Shown piece after piece: positions 28,633 to 36,456 of a stretch of DNA of 64,000 bases (position 1 is the stretch's first letter; each line of letters opens with the position of its first letter). Below the pieces are notes generated by a model that saw only the letters and a program-made list of their open reading frames with translations, did no database searches and was not told the DNA's origin. The stretch lies in NCBI RefSeq assembly GCF_029626025.1, contig NZ_JARUBF010000001.1, positions 3,658,001 through 3,722,000 on the forward strand, given 5' to 3'. This DNA comes from Solwaraspora sp. WMMD406 (lineage in GTDB: Bacteria > Actinomycetota > Actinomycetes > Mycobacteriales > Micromonosporaceae). Both the position numbers and the translations under genes were made by a program.

Positions 28633-30154
28633 TCAGATCGCGTGTTCGGCGATCACCTGCCGGTACCAGCGGGCGCTGCTCTTGAAGATCCGCCGCTGGC
28701 TCGGGTAGTCGACGTAGATCAGTCCCCAGCGCTGGTCGTACCCCTCAGCCCATTCGAAGTTGTCCATCAACGACCAGACGTGATAGCTCTCCACGGGTAC
28801 CCCGGAGCTCATCGCCCGGTGCACGGCCGCGAGATGGTCGCGGATGAAGTCGATCCGGCCCTGATCGTGCACGGTGCCGTCGTCACTCAACCGATCCGGC
28901 GTGGGCAGCCCGTTCTCGGTGATGGTCACCGGCACCTCGCCGTAGTCGCGGTGCACCCGGGTCAGGACGTCGTACATGCCGTCCGGGTGGATCTGCTGCC
29001 AGCTCGCCTCCGACGTCGGCCAGCGTCGCACCGTCGTACCGCTGCCGGTGACGTACAGCGGTGTGTAGTACTGGACCGCGAGCAGGTCGATCGGGGCCGA
29101 GATGACGGCCAGGTCGCCATCCTTGACGCCTCGGCGCATCCGGCTGTCCGGCCCCAGGTCGTGCAGCACGTCCGCCGGGTAGCTGGCCAGGAAGATCGAG
29201 TCGAGGTAGAGCCGGTTCTCGTAGCCGTCGTAAAGCCGGGCCGCCGCGGCGGCCTGCGGGCTGTCGTCGGCCGGGTAGCACGGGTGCAGGTTCAACGCCG
29301 GCCCGATCCGGCCGGCCGTGTTCGTCGCGCGTAGTGCCTGTACGGCGAGCCCGTGTGCCAGCTGCAGATGGTGCGCGACCAGGTACGCGGCCTGCGGGTC
29401 CGGCAGTCCGGGCGCGTGGTGTCCGGTGAGGTATCCGTTCTGGACCACGGTCTTGGGCTCGTTGATGGTCAACCAGACCGGTACGTCGGTGCCGAGCGCC
29501 TCGAACAGGATGGTGGCGTACTCGGCGAAGCGGTAGGCCACGTCGCGCGATTCCCAACCGCCGGCGTCCTGCAGCGCCTGCGGTAGATCCCAGTGGAACA
29601 GGGTGGCCATCGGTTCGATGTCGCGTTGCCCGCAGGCCGTCGACCAGTCGTCGGTAGAAGTCCAGGCCACGCTGGTTGGGGCGGCCGGTGCCGTCGGGCT
29701 GGATCCGGGGCCAGGCGATGGAGAACCGGTAGCTGTGCAGGCCGAGTTCCCGCATCAGGTCCAGGTCGTCGGCGTACCGGTGGTAATGGTCGGCGCCGAC
29801 GTCGCCGGTCTCCCCGCCCCGGATCCGCCCCGGGGTGTGGCTGAACGTGTCCCAGACCGACTCGCCACGGCCGTCCTCTTTGGTCGCACCTTCGATCTGG
29901 TACGCCGAGGTCGCCGCACCCCAGCGGAACCCGGCGGGGAAACGCAGTCCGAGCTGTCGCTGCGTACCCGCTGTCGGCTCGACGGCCGGATCGTCGGACC
30001 CGCCGGCGGTGGCCGACGGCGCTTCTGGCCGAGCGGACCGTTCGGCGGTGGAGGCACCTGCGGTGGAGGCACCTGCGGATCGGTCGCCGGCGGAGCGGGC
30101 GGCGGCGGATCGTTCAGCCCGGCGCGACAGATGACGGCGGGTGAGTACGGCCAT
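28633..30154 (-). pseudogene. GH1 beta-glucosidase broken by a +1 frameshift
   Basis: Two overlapping frames together make one GH1 enzyme. The first (from ATG 30154, GAGGAG upstream) has a ~75-residue Ala/Ser/Arg-rich extension, then [19 protein letters not shown] and reads [15 protein letters not shown]. The second continues [20 protein letters not shown], with acid/base TINEPKTV, nucleophile VTITENGLP and the C-terminal SLMDNFEWAEGY. Removing one T at 29626-29627 (one A on the coding strand) restores GLRARDIEPM, the family consensus, giving ~505 residues. So either the gene is newly inactivated or the base is a sequencing error. It should hydrolyse cellobiose inside the cell and is divergent from the GH48 cellulase with a CebR-like box upstream. 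No signal peptide is present. Confidence 0.85.
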
Positions 30155-30412
30155 CGGGCTCTCCTCGAAAGTGGTGGTCCCATCCACTGCTGGTGCTTCA
30201 GTGGCGCTTCCGAGGCGGCGGTAGCGTCGCGAATCCGGGGATGGGCTGGGGCGTGCGGGCGACGACATCGGCCGTACGGGTACGGCGATCGTCGCGACCC
30301 ACGAGCCGCGCCGGCGCGACAAGGGCAGGTGCCGGTATCGCTCGGCGGTCGACCGGTCGGGCGAGATCAGGTGGCGGGTCGACCGATTCCCCGCCGAGGT
30401 GGGGAAAGCAAT
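30155..30412. other. GH1 upstream region, no gene
   Basis: About 260 bp between the GH1 start and a hairpin. No supported ORF on either strand; possible secondary promoter for GH1 could not be identified with confidence. Confidence 0.4.
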
Positions 30413-30444
30413 GTGGGGACGGGGAGGGCAACCCCCGTCCCCAC
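30413..30444. terminator. 12-bp stem hairpin
   Basis: GTGGGGACGGGG (30413-30424) pairs exactly with 30433-30444 (8-base loop). It lies between the CebR-like box near 30680 and the GH1 start, so on the minus strand it would interrupt a long leader. It may mark the end of a lost gene or act as a leader element. Confidence 0.55.
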
Positions 30445-30668
30445 CATCAGTTGCTCACACGCACGAGCGGTTTGGCGTCCAGGTCGTGCGTGTCGCGCGG
30501 GAGCCGGGCCACGCGAGTGGCTCTGGTTCCACCTCCTCTCGCGGTGGTGTCTCGAGCCGTCGACGAAAGTCCGGGCTGGCCCGTCGACAGCTGTCCGACC
30601 GTAGCGGTGTGCCCCCGCCGGGGCGGCGGTCCACCGCAGACATGATGTTGTCCTCTGCCACGTTGCTA
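30445..30668. other. non-coding or degraded region
   Basis: Several short frames exist on the minus strand, including one starting GTG at 30661 and one with AGGAGGTGG ahead of a ~20-codon tail, but none has a recognisable domain. This may be a remnant of a gene between the promoter and GH1. Confidence 0.35.
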
Positions 30669-30678
30669 CTTCCATCGA

Positions 30679-30692
30679 TGGAAGCGCTCCCA
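30679..30692. promoter_or_regulatory. CebR-like operator (GH1 side)
   Basis: TGGAAGCGCTCCCA matches the CebR operator TGGGAGCGCTCCCA at 13 of 14 positions. CebR is the LacI-family repressor of cellulose and cellobiose genes in actinomycetes. It sits just downstream of a possible minus-strand promoter (TACAGT at plus 30709-30714) and overlaps a second 16-bp palindrome (30669-30684). Confidence 0.75.
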
Positions 30693-30863
30693 TCGACGTT
30701 GGTTTTGGACTGTAGTCTCCGTCACGGGTTTGTGAAAGACCCAAAACGAGATCGAAACATGTCGTCGTCGGTCGGTGTCGGGTCGCACGGTGGGCCTGTC
30801 GGTCATCGTGGCAGGTCAGAGCTGTTCCACCGAGGCTCAGCGGAGATGCCATCGGCGGGACAC

Positions 30864-30891
30864 TTGCTGCGGGAGCGCTCCCATGTAACAC
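30864..30891 (+). promoter_or_regulatory. cellulase promoter with embedded CebR-like operator
   Basis: TTGCTG (-35, 30864-30869) and TAACAC (-10, 30886-30891) are 16 bases apart, and CGGGAGCGCTCCCA (30870-30883; 13 of 14 match to the CebR site) fills the spacer. A repressor there would block polymerase directly, with cellobiose as the expected inducer. Confidence 0.72.
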
Positions 30892-31161
30892 TGGCGACCA
30901 TCGCGGGTGGGAGCCAACAGACCGCGCGAAGCGGGCCGCCGAGGGCAGCCGACCACAGGTCGGGACGGCGCGTCGCAGTCAACCGGAGCCGCCGCTGCGG
31001 CGCACTCCGTCGTTAGGCATCCCCGGTCCGGGACGGGTCCCCACACATCCGGCGCCATGCGTCCCACGCGCTGCTCCACGACATCGCCCACCGCGCATAA
31101 GGCGCCAAGCCGAGGCGTACCCCTGTTCGACTCGGCCTGGTTCGCGAGGAGAACCCCGCAC

Positions 31162-34077
31162 ATGAGATTGACCGCGACGAGACGACGGCTGGCGATACTC
31201 GCCGCCGGCGTGATGGTCGTCGGAGGTGTCGCCGTCGTCCCCGGCGTCGCCAACGCGGCCACCGCCTGCAACGTCGTCTATGCGACCAACGACTGGAACA
31301 ACGGCTTCACCGCCAACGTGACGATCGAGAACCTCGGTGACCCCCTCACCGGTTGGACCTTGCGTTTCGAATTTCCCGGCAGTCAGCGGGTGACCCAGGG
31401 CTGGTCGGCCAACTGGACACAGTCCGGCAACGTGGTGACCGCCACCAACGCCGCCTGGAACGGCAACCTGGCCACCGGTCAGTCCACGAACATCGGCTTC
31501 AACGGTTCGCACACCGGGTCCAACCCCAAGCCGACATCGTTCTCCATCAACGGCGTGACCTGCAACGGCGCGCAGCAGAACCAGCCGCCGACCGTCGGTC
31601 TGACCGTCCCGGCCGGCCCGTTCGTGGCACCTGCCGACGTGCCGCTGACCGCCACCGCCAGCGACCCCGACGGCACCATCGCCCGGCTCGAGTTCTACCG
31701 CAACGGCCTGCTGGTCAACACCGACACCACCAGCCCGTACCAGTACGTGCTGGAAGACCTGCCGGCCGGCAACTACACGGTGCAGGCCAGGGCGTACGAC
31801 AACGCCGGTGCCAGCGCCACCGCCGAACGCGCGTTCACCGTCGGCCAGGCCAACCCCGGACCGACCCTGGTGGCCACCCCGTCGTCGGTGAGCGTCGAGG
31901 AGGGCGGCAGCGCCACCTTCAACCTGCGGCTGAGCTCCGCGCCGACCGGCAACGTCCCGGTCAGCCTGGCGATCTCCGGTGACAGCAGCATCACCCGTAC
32001 GCCGTCGTCGGTCACCCTCACCCCGAGCAACTGGAACACCGGGGCGACGGTCACGGTTTCGGCCGCCGAGGACAGCGACACGGTCAGTGGTACGGCCACG
32101 ATCACCGCCACGGCGAGTGGACTGGCCCCCTTGGCCATCGTGGTCACCGAGATGGACAACGACTCGCCCGGTGGCGGCGACAACGAGTACATCGAGCGCT
32201 TCCTGGAGCAGTACGGCAAGATCAAGAACTCGGGCTACTTCAGCCCCGAGGGCGTGCCGTACCACTCGATCGAGACGCTGATCGTCGAGGCGCCCGACCA
32301 CGGCCACGAGACCACCTCCGAGGCGTTCAGCTTCTGGATCTGGCTGGAGGCCAACTACGGCCGGGTGACCGAGAACTGGGCGCCGTTCAACAACGCGTGG
32401 ACCGTGATGGAGCAGTACATCATCCCGGGCACCGCCGACCAGCCGACCGCTGGCGTCGCCGGCACCGCGCAGTACGCCGCCGAGTACCTGCAGCCCAACC
32501 AGTACCCGTCCCGGCTCAACCAGAACGTGCCGGTCGGCACCGACCCGCTGCGCAACGAACTGCAGTCGGCCTACGGCACCGGTGAAATCTACGGCATGCA
32601 CTGGCTGCTCGACGTCGACAACGTGTACGGCTTCGGCCACTGTGGCGACGGCACCACCCGCCCGGCGTACATCAACACCTTCCAGCGCGGCCCGCAGGAG
32701 TCGGTCTGGGAGACCGTGCCGCAGCCGTCCTGCGACACCAAGGTCCACGGCGGCCCCAACGGCTACCTCGACCTGTTCGTGGCGGAGGACAACGCTCCGG
32801 CCTCGCAGTGGAAGTACACCAACGCCCCCGACGCCGACGCCCGGGCCATCCAGGCCGCCTACTGGGCGCTGATCTGGGCCGAGGAGCAGGGCAACGAGGA
32901 CGAGATCGCGCAGACCATCGCCAAGGCCGCCCGGATGGGTGACTACCTGCGGTACGCGATGTTCGACAAGTACTTCAAGCGGATCGGTAACTGTGTCGGC
33001 GCGACCAGCTGCCCGGCCGGCACCGGAAAGGACTCCGCGCACTACCTGATGTCCTGGTACTACGCCTGGGGTGGCGCGACCGACACCTCGGCGGCGTGGT
33101 CGTGGCGGATCGGCTCCAGCCACAACCACTTCGGCTACCAGAACCCGTTCGCGGCCTGGGCGCTGACCAACGTTCCCGAGTTGCGTCCGCGTGGCGCCAC
33201 CGCCGTTCAGGACTGGACCCAGAGCTTCACCCGGCAGATGGAGTTCTACGAGTGGCTGCAGTCCGCTGAGGGCGCGATCGCCGGTGGTGCCACCAACAGC
33301 TGGAACGGCTCGTACGCCCAGCCGCCGGCCGGCACCCCGACCTTCTACGGCATGTACTACACGGAGCACCCGGTCTACCACGACCCGGGCAGCAACGAGT
33401 GGTTCGGCATGCAGGTCTGGTCGCTGCAGCGGGTCGCCGAGGTCTACTACGTCACCGGTGACGCCCGGGCCAAGCGGATCCTCGACAAGTGGGTGCCGTG
33501 GGCCATCTCGCACACCGAGATCGGCACCGGCGGGGACTTCTCGATCCCGTCGACCATGGAGTGGACCGGCGCGCCGGACACCTGGAACCCGACCAACCCG
33601 GGCGCCAACAACAACCTGCACGTCGAGGTCGTCGGTACCGGTCAGGACGTCGGTGTCGCCTCGGCGTACGCCCGGACCCTGATGTGGTACGCGGCCGCCT
33701 CCGGCGACACCGAGGCGCGCGACACCGCCAAGGGCCTGCTGGACGCGTTGTACGCCAACGCCGACGCCCAGGGCTCCTCCACGGTGGAGACGCGGGGCGA
33801 TTACCGTCGCTTCGACGACGTCTACAACGCCTCCACCCAGCAGGGCCTCTACGTCCCGAACGGCTGGTCCGGGACCATGCCCAACGGCGACGTGATCGAG
33901 CCGGGTGCCAGCTTCCTCGACATCCGCTCGTTCTACCTGGACGACCCGGACTGGCCGAAGGTCGAGGCGTACCTCAACGGTGGGCCGGAGCCCGAGTTCC
34001 GCTACCACCGGTTCTGGGCACAGGCCGACCTGGCGATGGCGTACGCCGACTTCGGTCACCTGTTCCCGGACGCCTGA
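31162..34077 (+). CDS. secreted CBM2-GH48 cellulase (exoglucanase/cellobiohydrolase)
   Basis: A 971-residue secreted enzyme: signal peptide (1-~32, cleavage after GVANA), CBM2 cellulose-binding module (~34-140; paired Cys, GWTLRFEFPG and WNGNL), an Ig-like domain (~143-232), a Calx-beta-like domain (~238-335), then the GH48 catalytic domain (~343-971). The GH48 start NEYIERFLEQYGKIKNSGYFS and HETTSEAFSFWIW with the catalytic acid Glu are clear. GH48 enzymes attack cellulose processively from reducing ends and release cellobiose. ATG 31162 has GAGGAG ~10 bases upstream. Order CBM2-Ig-Calx-GH48 differs from the usual C-terminal CBM. Control by CebR is suggested by the operator in its promoter. 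Confidence 0.93.
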   Translation: MRLTATRRRLAILAAGVMVVGGVAVVPGVANAATACNVVYATNDWNNGFTANVTIENLGDPLTGWTLRFEFPGSQRVTQGWSANWTQSGNVVTATNAAWNGNLATGQSTNIGFNGSHTGSNPKPTSFSINGVTCNGAQQNQPPTVGLTVPAGPFVAPADVPLTATASDPDGTIARLEFYRNGLLVNTDTTSPYQYVLEDLPAGNYTVQARAYDNAGASATAERAFTVGQANPGPTLVATPSSVSVEEGGSATFNLRLSSAPTGNVPVSLAISGDSSITRTPSSVTLTPSNWNTGATVTVSAAEDSDTVSGTATITATASGLAPLAIVVTEMDNDSPGGGDNEYIERFLEQYGKIKNSGYFSPEGVPYHSIETLIVEAPDHGHETTSEAFSFWIWLEANYGRVTENWAPFNNAWTVMEQYIIPGTADQPTAGVAGTAQYAAEYLQPNQYPSRLNQNVPVGTDPLRNELQSAYGTGEIYGMHWLLDVDNVYGFGHCGDGTTRPAYINTFQRGPQESVWETVPQPSCDTKVHGGPNGYLDLFVAEDNAPASQWKYTNAPDADARAIQAAYWALIWAEEQGNEDEIAQTIAKAARMGDYLRYAMFDKYFKRIGNCVGATSCPAGTGKDSAHYLMSWYYAWGGATDTSAAWSWRIGSSHNHFGYQNPFAAWALTNVPELRPRGATAVQDWTQSFTRQMEFYEWLQSAEGAIAGGATNSWNGSYAQPPAGTPTFYGMYYTEHPVYHDPGSNEWFGMQVWSLQRVAEVYYVTGDARAKRILDKWVPWAISHTEIGTGGDFSIPSTMEWTGAPDTWNPTNPGANNNLHVEVVGTGQDVGVASAYARTLMWYAAASGDTEARDTAKGLLDALYANADAQGSSTVETRGDYRRFDDVYNASTQQGLYVPNGWSGTMPNGDVIEPGASFLDIRSFYLDDPDWPKVEAYLNGGPEPEFRYHRFWAQADLAMAYADFGHLFPDA

Positions 34078-34254
34078 TGGACCGGTGTCCGGGTGGGCGG
34101 CCGGCCCCGTCCCCCCGGACACCCTGAACACGCCTGAACCGTTCCACCAGCTCCATTAGGTACCACCGCACCACCGCACCGGTGCGGCGTCGGGCTCCCC
34201 GAGTCCCGATGCCGCACCGCCCAGACGGCCTGATTCCCACGGTCAGGCCCGCCC

Positions 34255-34306
34255 GTGGTGGGTCGGCCCGGATTGGCCAACGCAGCGATCCGGGCCGGCC
34301 CGCCAC
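34255..34306. terminator. 19-bp stem bidirectional terminator
   Basis: Arms 34255-34273 and 34288-34306 pair over 19 bp with two G-T pairs and a 14-base loop, between the convergent cellulase and the minus-strand membrane-protein gene. Confidence 0.75.
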
Positions 34307-34333
34307 ACCCCTGTCTCAGGCAGGTTCTCCCGC

Positions 34334-35482
34334 TCAGCGGCGGTAGCAGCGCCAGCTGAACGCGTCGCGGTCGTCCAGAGCGGCGGCGGTCACCTCGCCG
34401 CCGTACCGCCGGGCGCAGGCGCGTGCCACGTCGATCACCGGATCCTCGCCGCGTCGGGTACAGCGCCAGTTGTCCTGCGCCGGACCGGGCCAGTCCCGCA
34501 ACCGGGCCATCGACTGCCAGCCGTACTCGTCCTTGCAGTAGCCGTCGAGGATCGGGTAGAGCTCCTCGTTGCTCGCCGGTCCGAGCAGCACCGGTTCGAC
34601 CGGCGCGGCCGGGGTGGTCGCCACCGGAGTCGGGGCGGCGCTGGTCGCCGGAGTGGACGGTGCGGGCGCCGTACGCGGCTGGTCGGCTGGCACCTGCCCG
34701 CCGTCGGACCCGACCCCGGAGGCCGGCGCGTCCACTGTCGGAGTCGGTGACGGCGTCGGCGTCGGCGGTGCCGCGGTGGCGTCGTCGGGTGCCGATGGAC
34801 TGACCGGTGTCAGGACGTCGGAGGAGTCGGCCGGACTCCACAGCAGCCCGCTTCCGGAGACGAACGGGGCAGAGCAGAGCAGGACCACCGCGGCGACTCC
34901 GCCGGCCGCGACCAGCCAGCCGTACCGGCGGGCGACGTCAAGGAATCGGTCCGGCTCGTCGACAGGAGCCCGGGGTGGCTGCGGCGTCGACGCTGGCGCG
35001 GGGGCGTCGGGCGCGCGGTGCTCCGCCGCCACGTCGTCCGTCCCGCCGGCAGCTCCACCGTCCGTCCCGTCGCCCACCGCGCCGCCGAATTCGACGGTGG
35101 CGGCGTCGCCGCTGCCGTTCACCCACGGGGCGACTCGAAGTCCTTCGCGCGGCCGGGTCGGATCGGGGCCGGTCGGTCCATCGGCTGGCCTGAGCGGCGG
35201 TGCCGAGCGGGGCCGCAGCACCGGCTGCTCGGCGGTCGGTTCGTCGAATCCGCTGGTGTCCTGGCCGCTCGTCGCCGACCGGGTTCTCGGTCGGATGACG
35301 GGCTGTTCGACAGTGGCCTGCGTGGCGGCGTCGATCGCCGACCGGTCCGCGATGACCGCGAGTTCCACGGTGGGTTGCTCGATCGCTGGTGGATCCGCAG
35401 GTTCAGTGACCGAACCGTCGCGTTCGGTATCTGGTTCATCGCGCTCGGTCGTGCCGGCAGGTTCGGTATGTTCCTGTGCCAC
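34334..35482 (-). CDS. membrane-anchored protein with disordered cytoplasmic half and Cys-rich tail
   Basis: A 382-residue protein of unknown function. The first ~190 residues are acidic, Pro/Thr-rich and contain repeated EQPT/EQPV motifs, typical of phosphorylatable disordered regions. One transmembrane helix (~191-212) is followed by a Pro/Thr/Ala spacer and an external ~75-residue domain (YCKDEYGW, NWRCTRRGEDPVIDVARACARRYGG, FSWRCYRR) with four Cys and many Trp. Such a tail resembles small actinobacterial surface domains, but no family was recognised. GTG 35482 has AAGGAGG ~10 bases upstream. Confidence 0.7.
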   Translation of the reverse strand: MAQEHTEPAGTTERDEPDTERDGSVTEPADPPAIEQPTVELAVIADRSAIDAATQATVEQPVIRPRTRSATSGQDTSGFDEPTAEQPVLRPRSAPPLRPADGPTGPDPTRPREGLRVAPWVNGSGDAATVEFGGAVGDGTDGGAAGGTDDVAAEHRAPDAPAPASTPQPPRAPVDEPDRFLDVARRYGWLVAAGGVAAVVLLCSAPFVSGSGLLWSPADSSDVLTPVSPSAPDDATAAPPTPTPSPTPTVDAPASGVGSDGGQVPADQPRTAPAPSTPATSAAPTPVATTPAAPVEPVLLGPASNEELYPILDGYCKDEYGWQSMARLRDWPGPAQDNWRCTRRGEDPVIDVARACARRYGGEVTAAALDDRDAFSWRCYRR

Positions 35483-35654
35483 AGCGACGCCGGCCTCCTT
35501 GTACGGGTACGTCCGAAGACAGCGTGGTCACTCTAGTCACCGGCGGACCATGGTGGGTCAGACGGGAAGCCGACCCGGCTCGGTAGGTCGGCCCGTCAGT
35601 CCTCGCCAGACAGTTCGAGCAGGTCAGGTGCCCGGCTGCATCCAGCGGTGGAGA

Positions 35655-36425
35655 TCACCGTTCCGGCTGCCCCGAGGGTAGCGTCGGACCCGGGAGAGGC
35701 TGCTTCCCCGTGGCGGCCTCTCCCGCTGTGTACCCGGCCCCGGTCGCCGGACCTGCCGGCATCGACGGCGGTGCGGTGGGAACCTGCGGATGCCGCAGAC
35801 CGGGATGACCAGGCGGAAGTGCCCGCTGGATGACCCACCAACTGACCGCGAGACACGCCGCGACCAGCGGCCAGGTGAGCGCGGCGCGGGCCACCACCAA
35901 CGCCATTACCTGGTCGGCCAGATAGAGGGGGACGAAGACGGCCACCCGGATCACGTACTGGCTGACCCAGATCCAACTGCCCCGGCCGTAGGCCCGCAAC
36001 AGTGCCGGATCCCGACGCCATCGGGCGCGTTGACCCAGCATCGTGCCCACCACCACCCCCAGCAGCGGCCAGCGGACCGCGATGCTGACCATCCACACCA
36101 GCGCGCTGGCGGCATTGGACAACAGCTGGAGCAGGAAGAAATCGCTGGCCCGGCCGGTGCGCAGGACGATCAGCGCGGCCACGCAGACGGCGAGTAGGCC
36201 GATCAGCACCGACCGGGGTCGGTCGCCGCGCCGGAGGCGTACGACGGCGATGATCCCGCCGACCACCAGGGCGGCGACCACACCGGGCCAGATCGACTGG
36301 CCGCCGAGCCACCAGCCGACCCCGAAGGCTACCGGCGGCAGCGTGGCGTCGATCGCACCACGCCGCCCACCCAGCAGCTGGGTGAGTGACTCCGCACGGA
36401 CATCGTCAGGGGCCCGCCGCGCCAT
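35655..36425 (-). CDS. DUF3159 family membrane protein
   Basis: A 256-residue integral membrane protein with six or so hydrophobic helices and the DUF3159 features LTQLLGGRRGAIDATLPPVAFG near the N-terminus and RAYGRGSWIWVSQYVIRVAVF. The C-terminal ~45 residues are Pro/Gly-rich. DUF3159 proteins are common in actinobacteria beside OB-fold and TrkA genes; their role is unknown. GGGAGG 5 bases before ATG 36425 makes the start firm. Confidence 0.88.
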   Translation of the reverse strand: MARRAPDDVRAESLTQLLGGRRGAIDATLPPVAFGVGWWLGGQSIWPGVVAALVVGGIIAVVRLRRGDRPRSVLIGLLAVCVAALIVLRTGRASDFFLLQLLSNAASALVWMVSIAVRWPLLGVVVGTMLGQRARWRRDPALLRAYGRGSWIWVSQYVIRVAVFVPLYLADQVMALVVARAALTWPLVAACLAVSWWVIQRALPPGHPGLRHPQVPTAPPSMPAGPATGAGYTAGEAATGKQPLPGPTLPSGQPER

Positions 36426-36456
36426 GTCCGCCTCCCACTGATCACCTTAGGCGAGC

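Noticed and set aside
30193-31016. Several 70-200-codon frames in the GH1-GH48 gap
   Set aside because: They overlap each other on both strands, lack domains, and some cross the operators and promoter.
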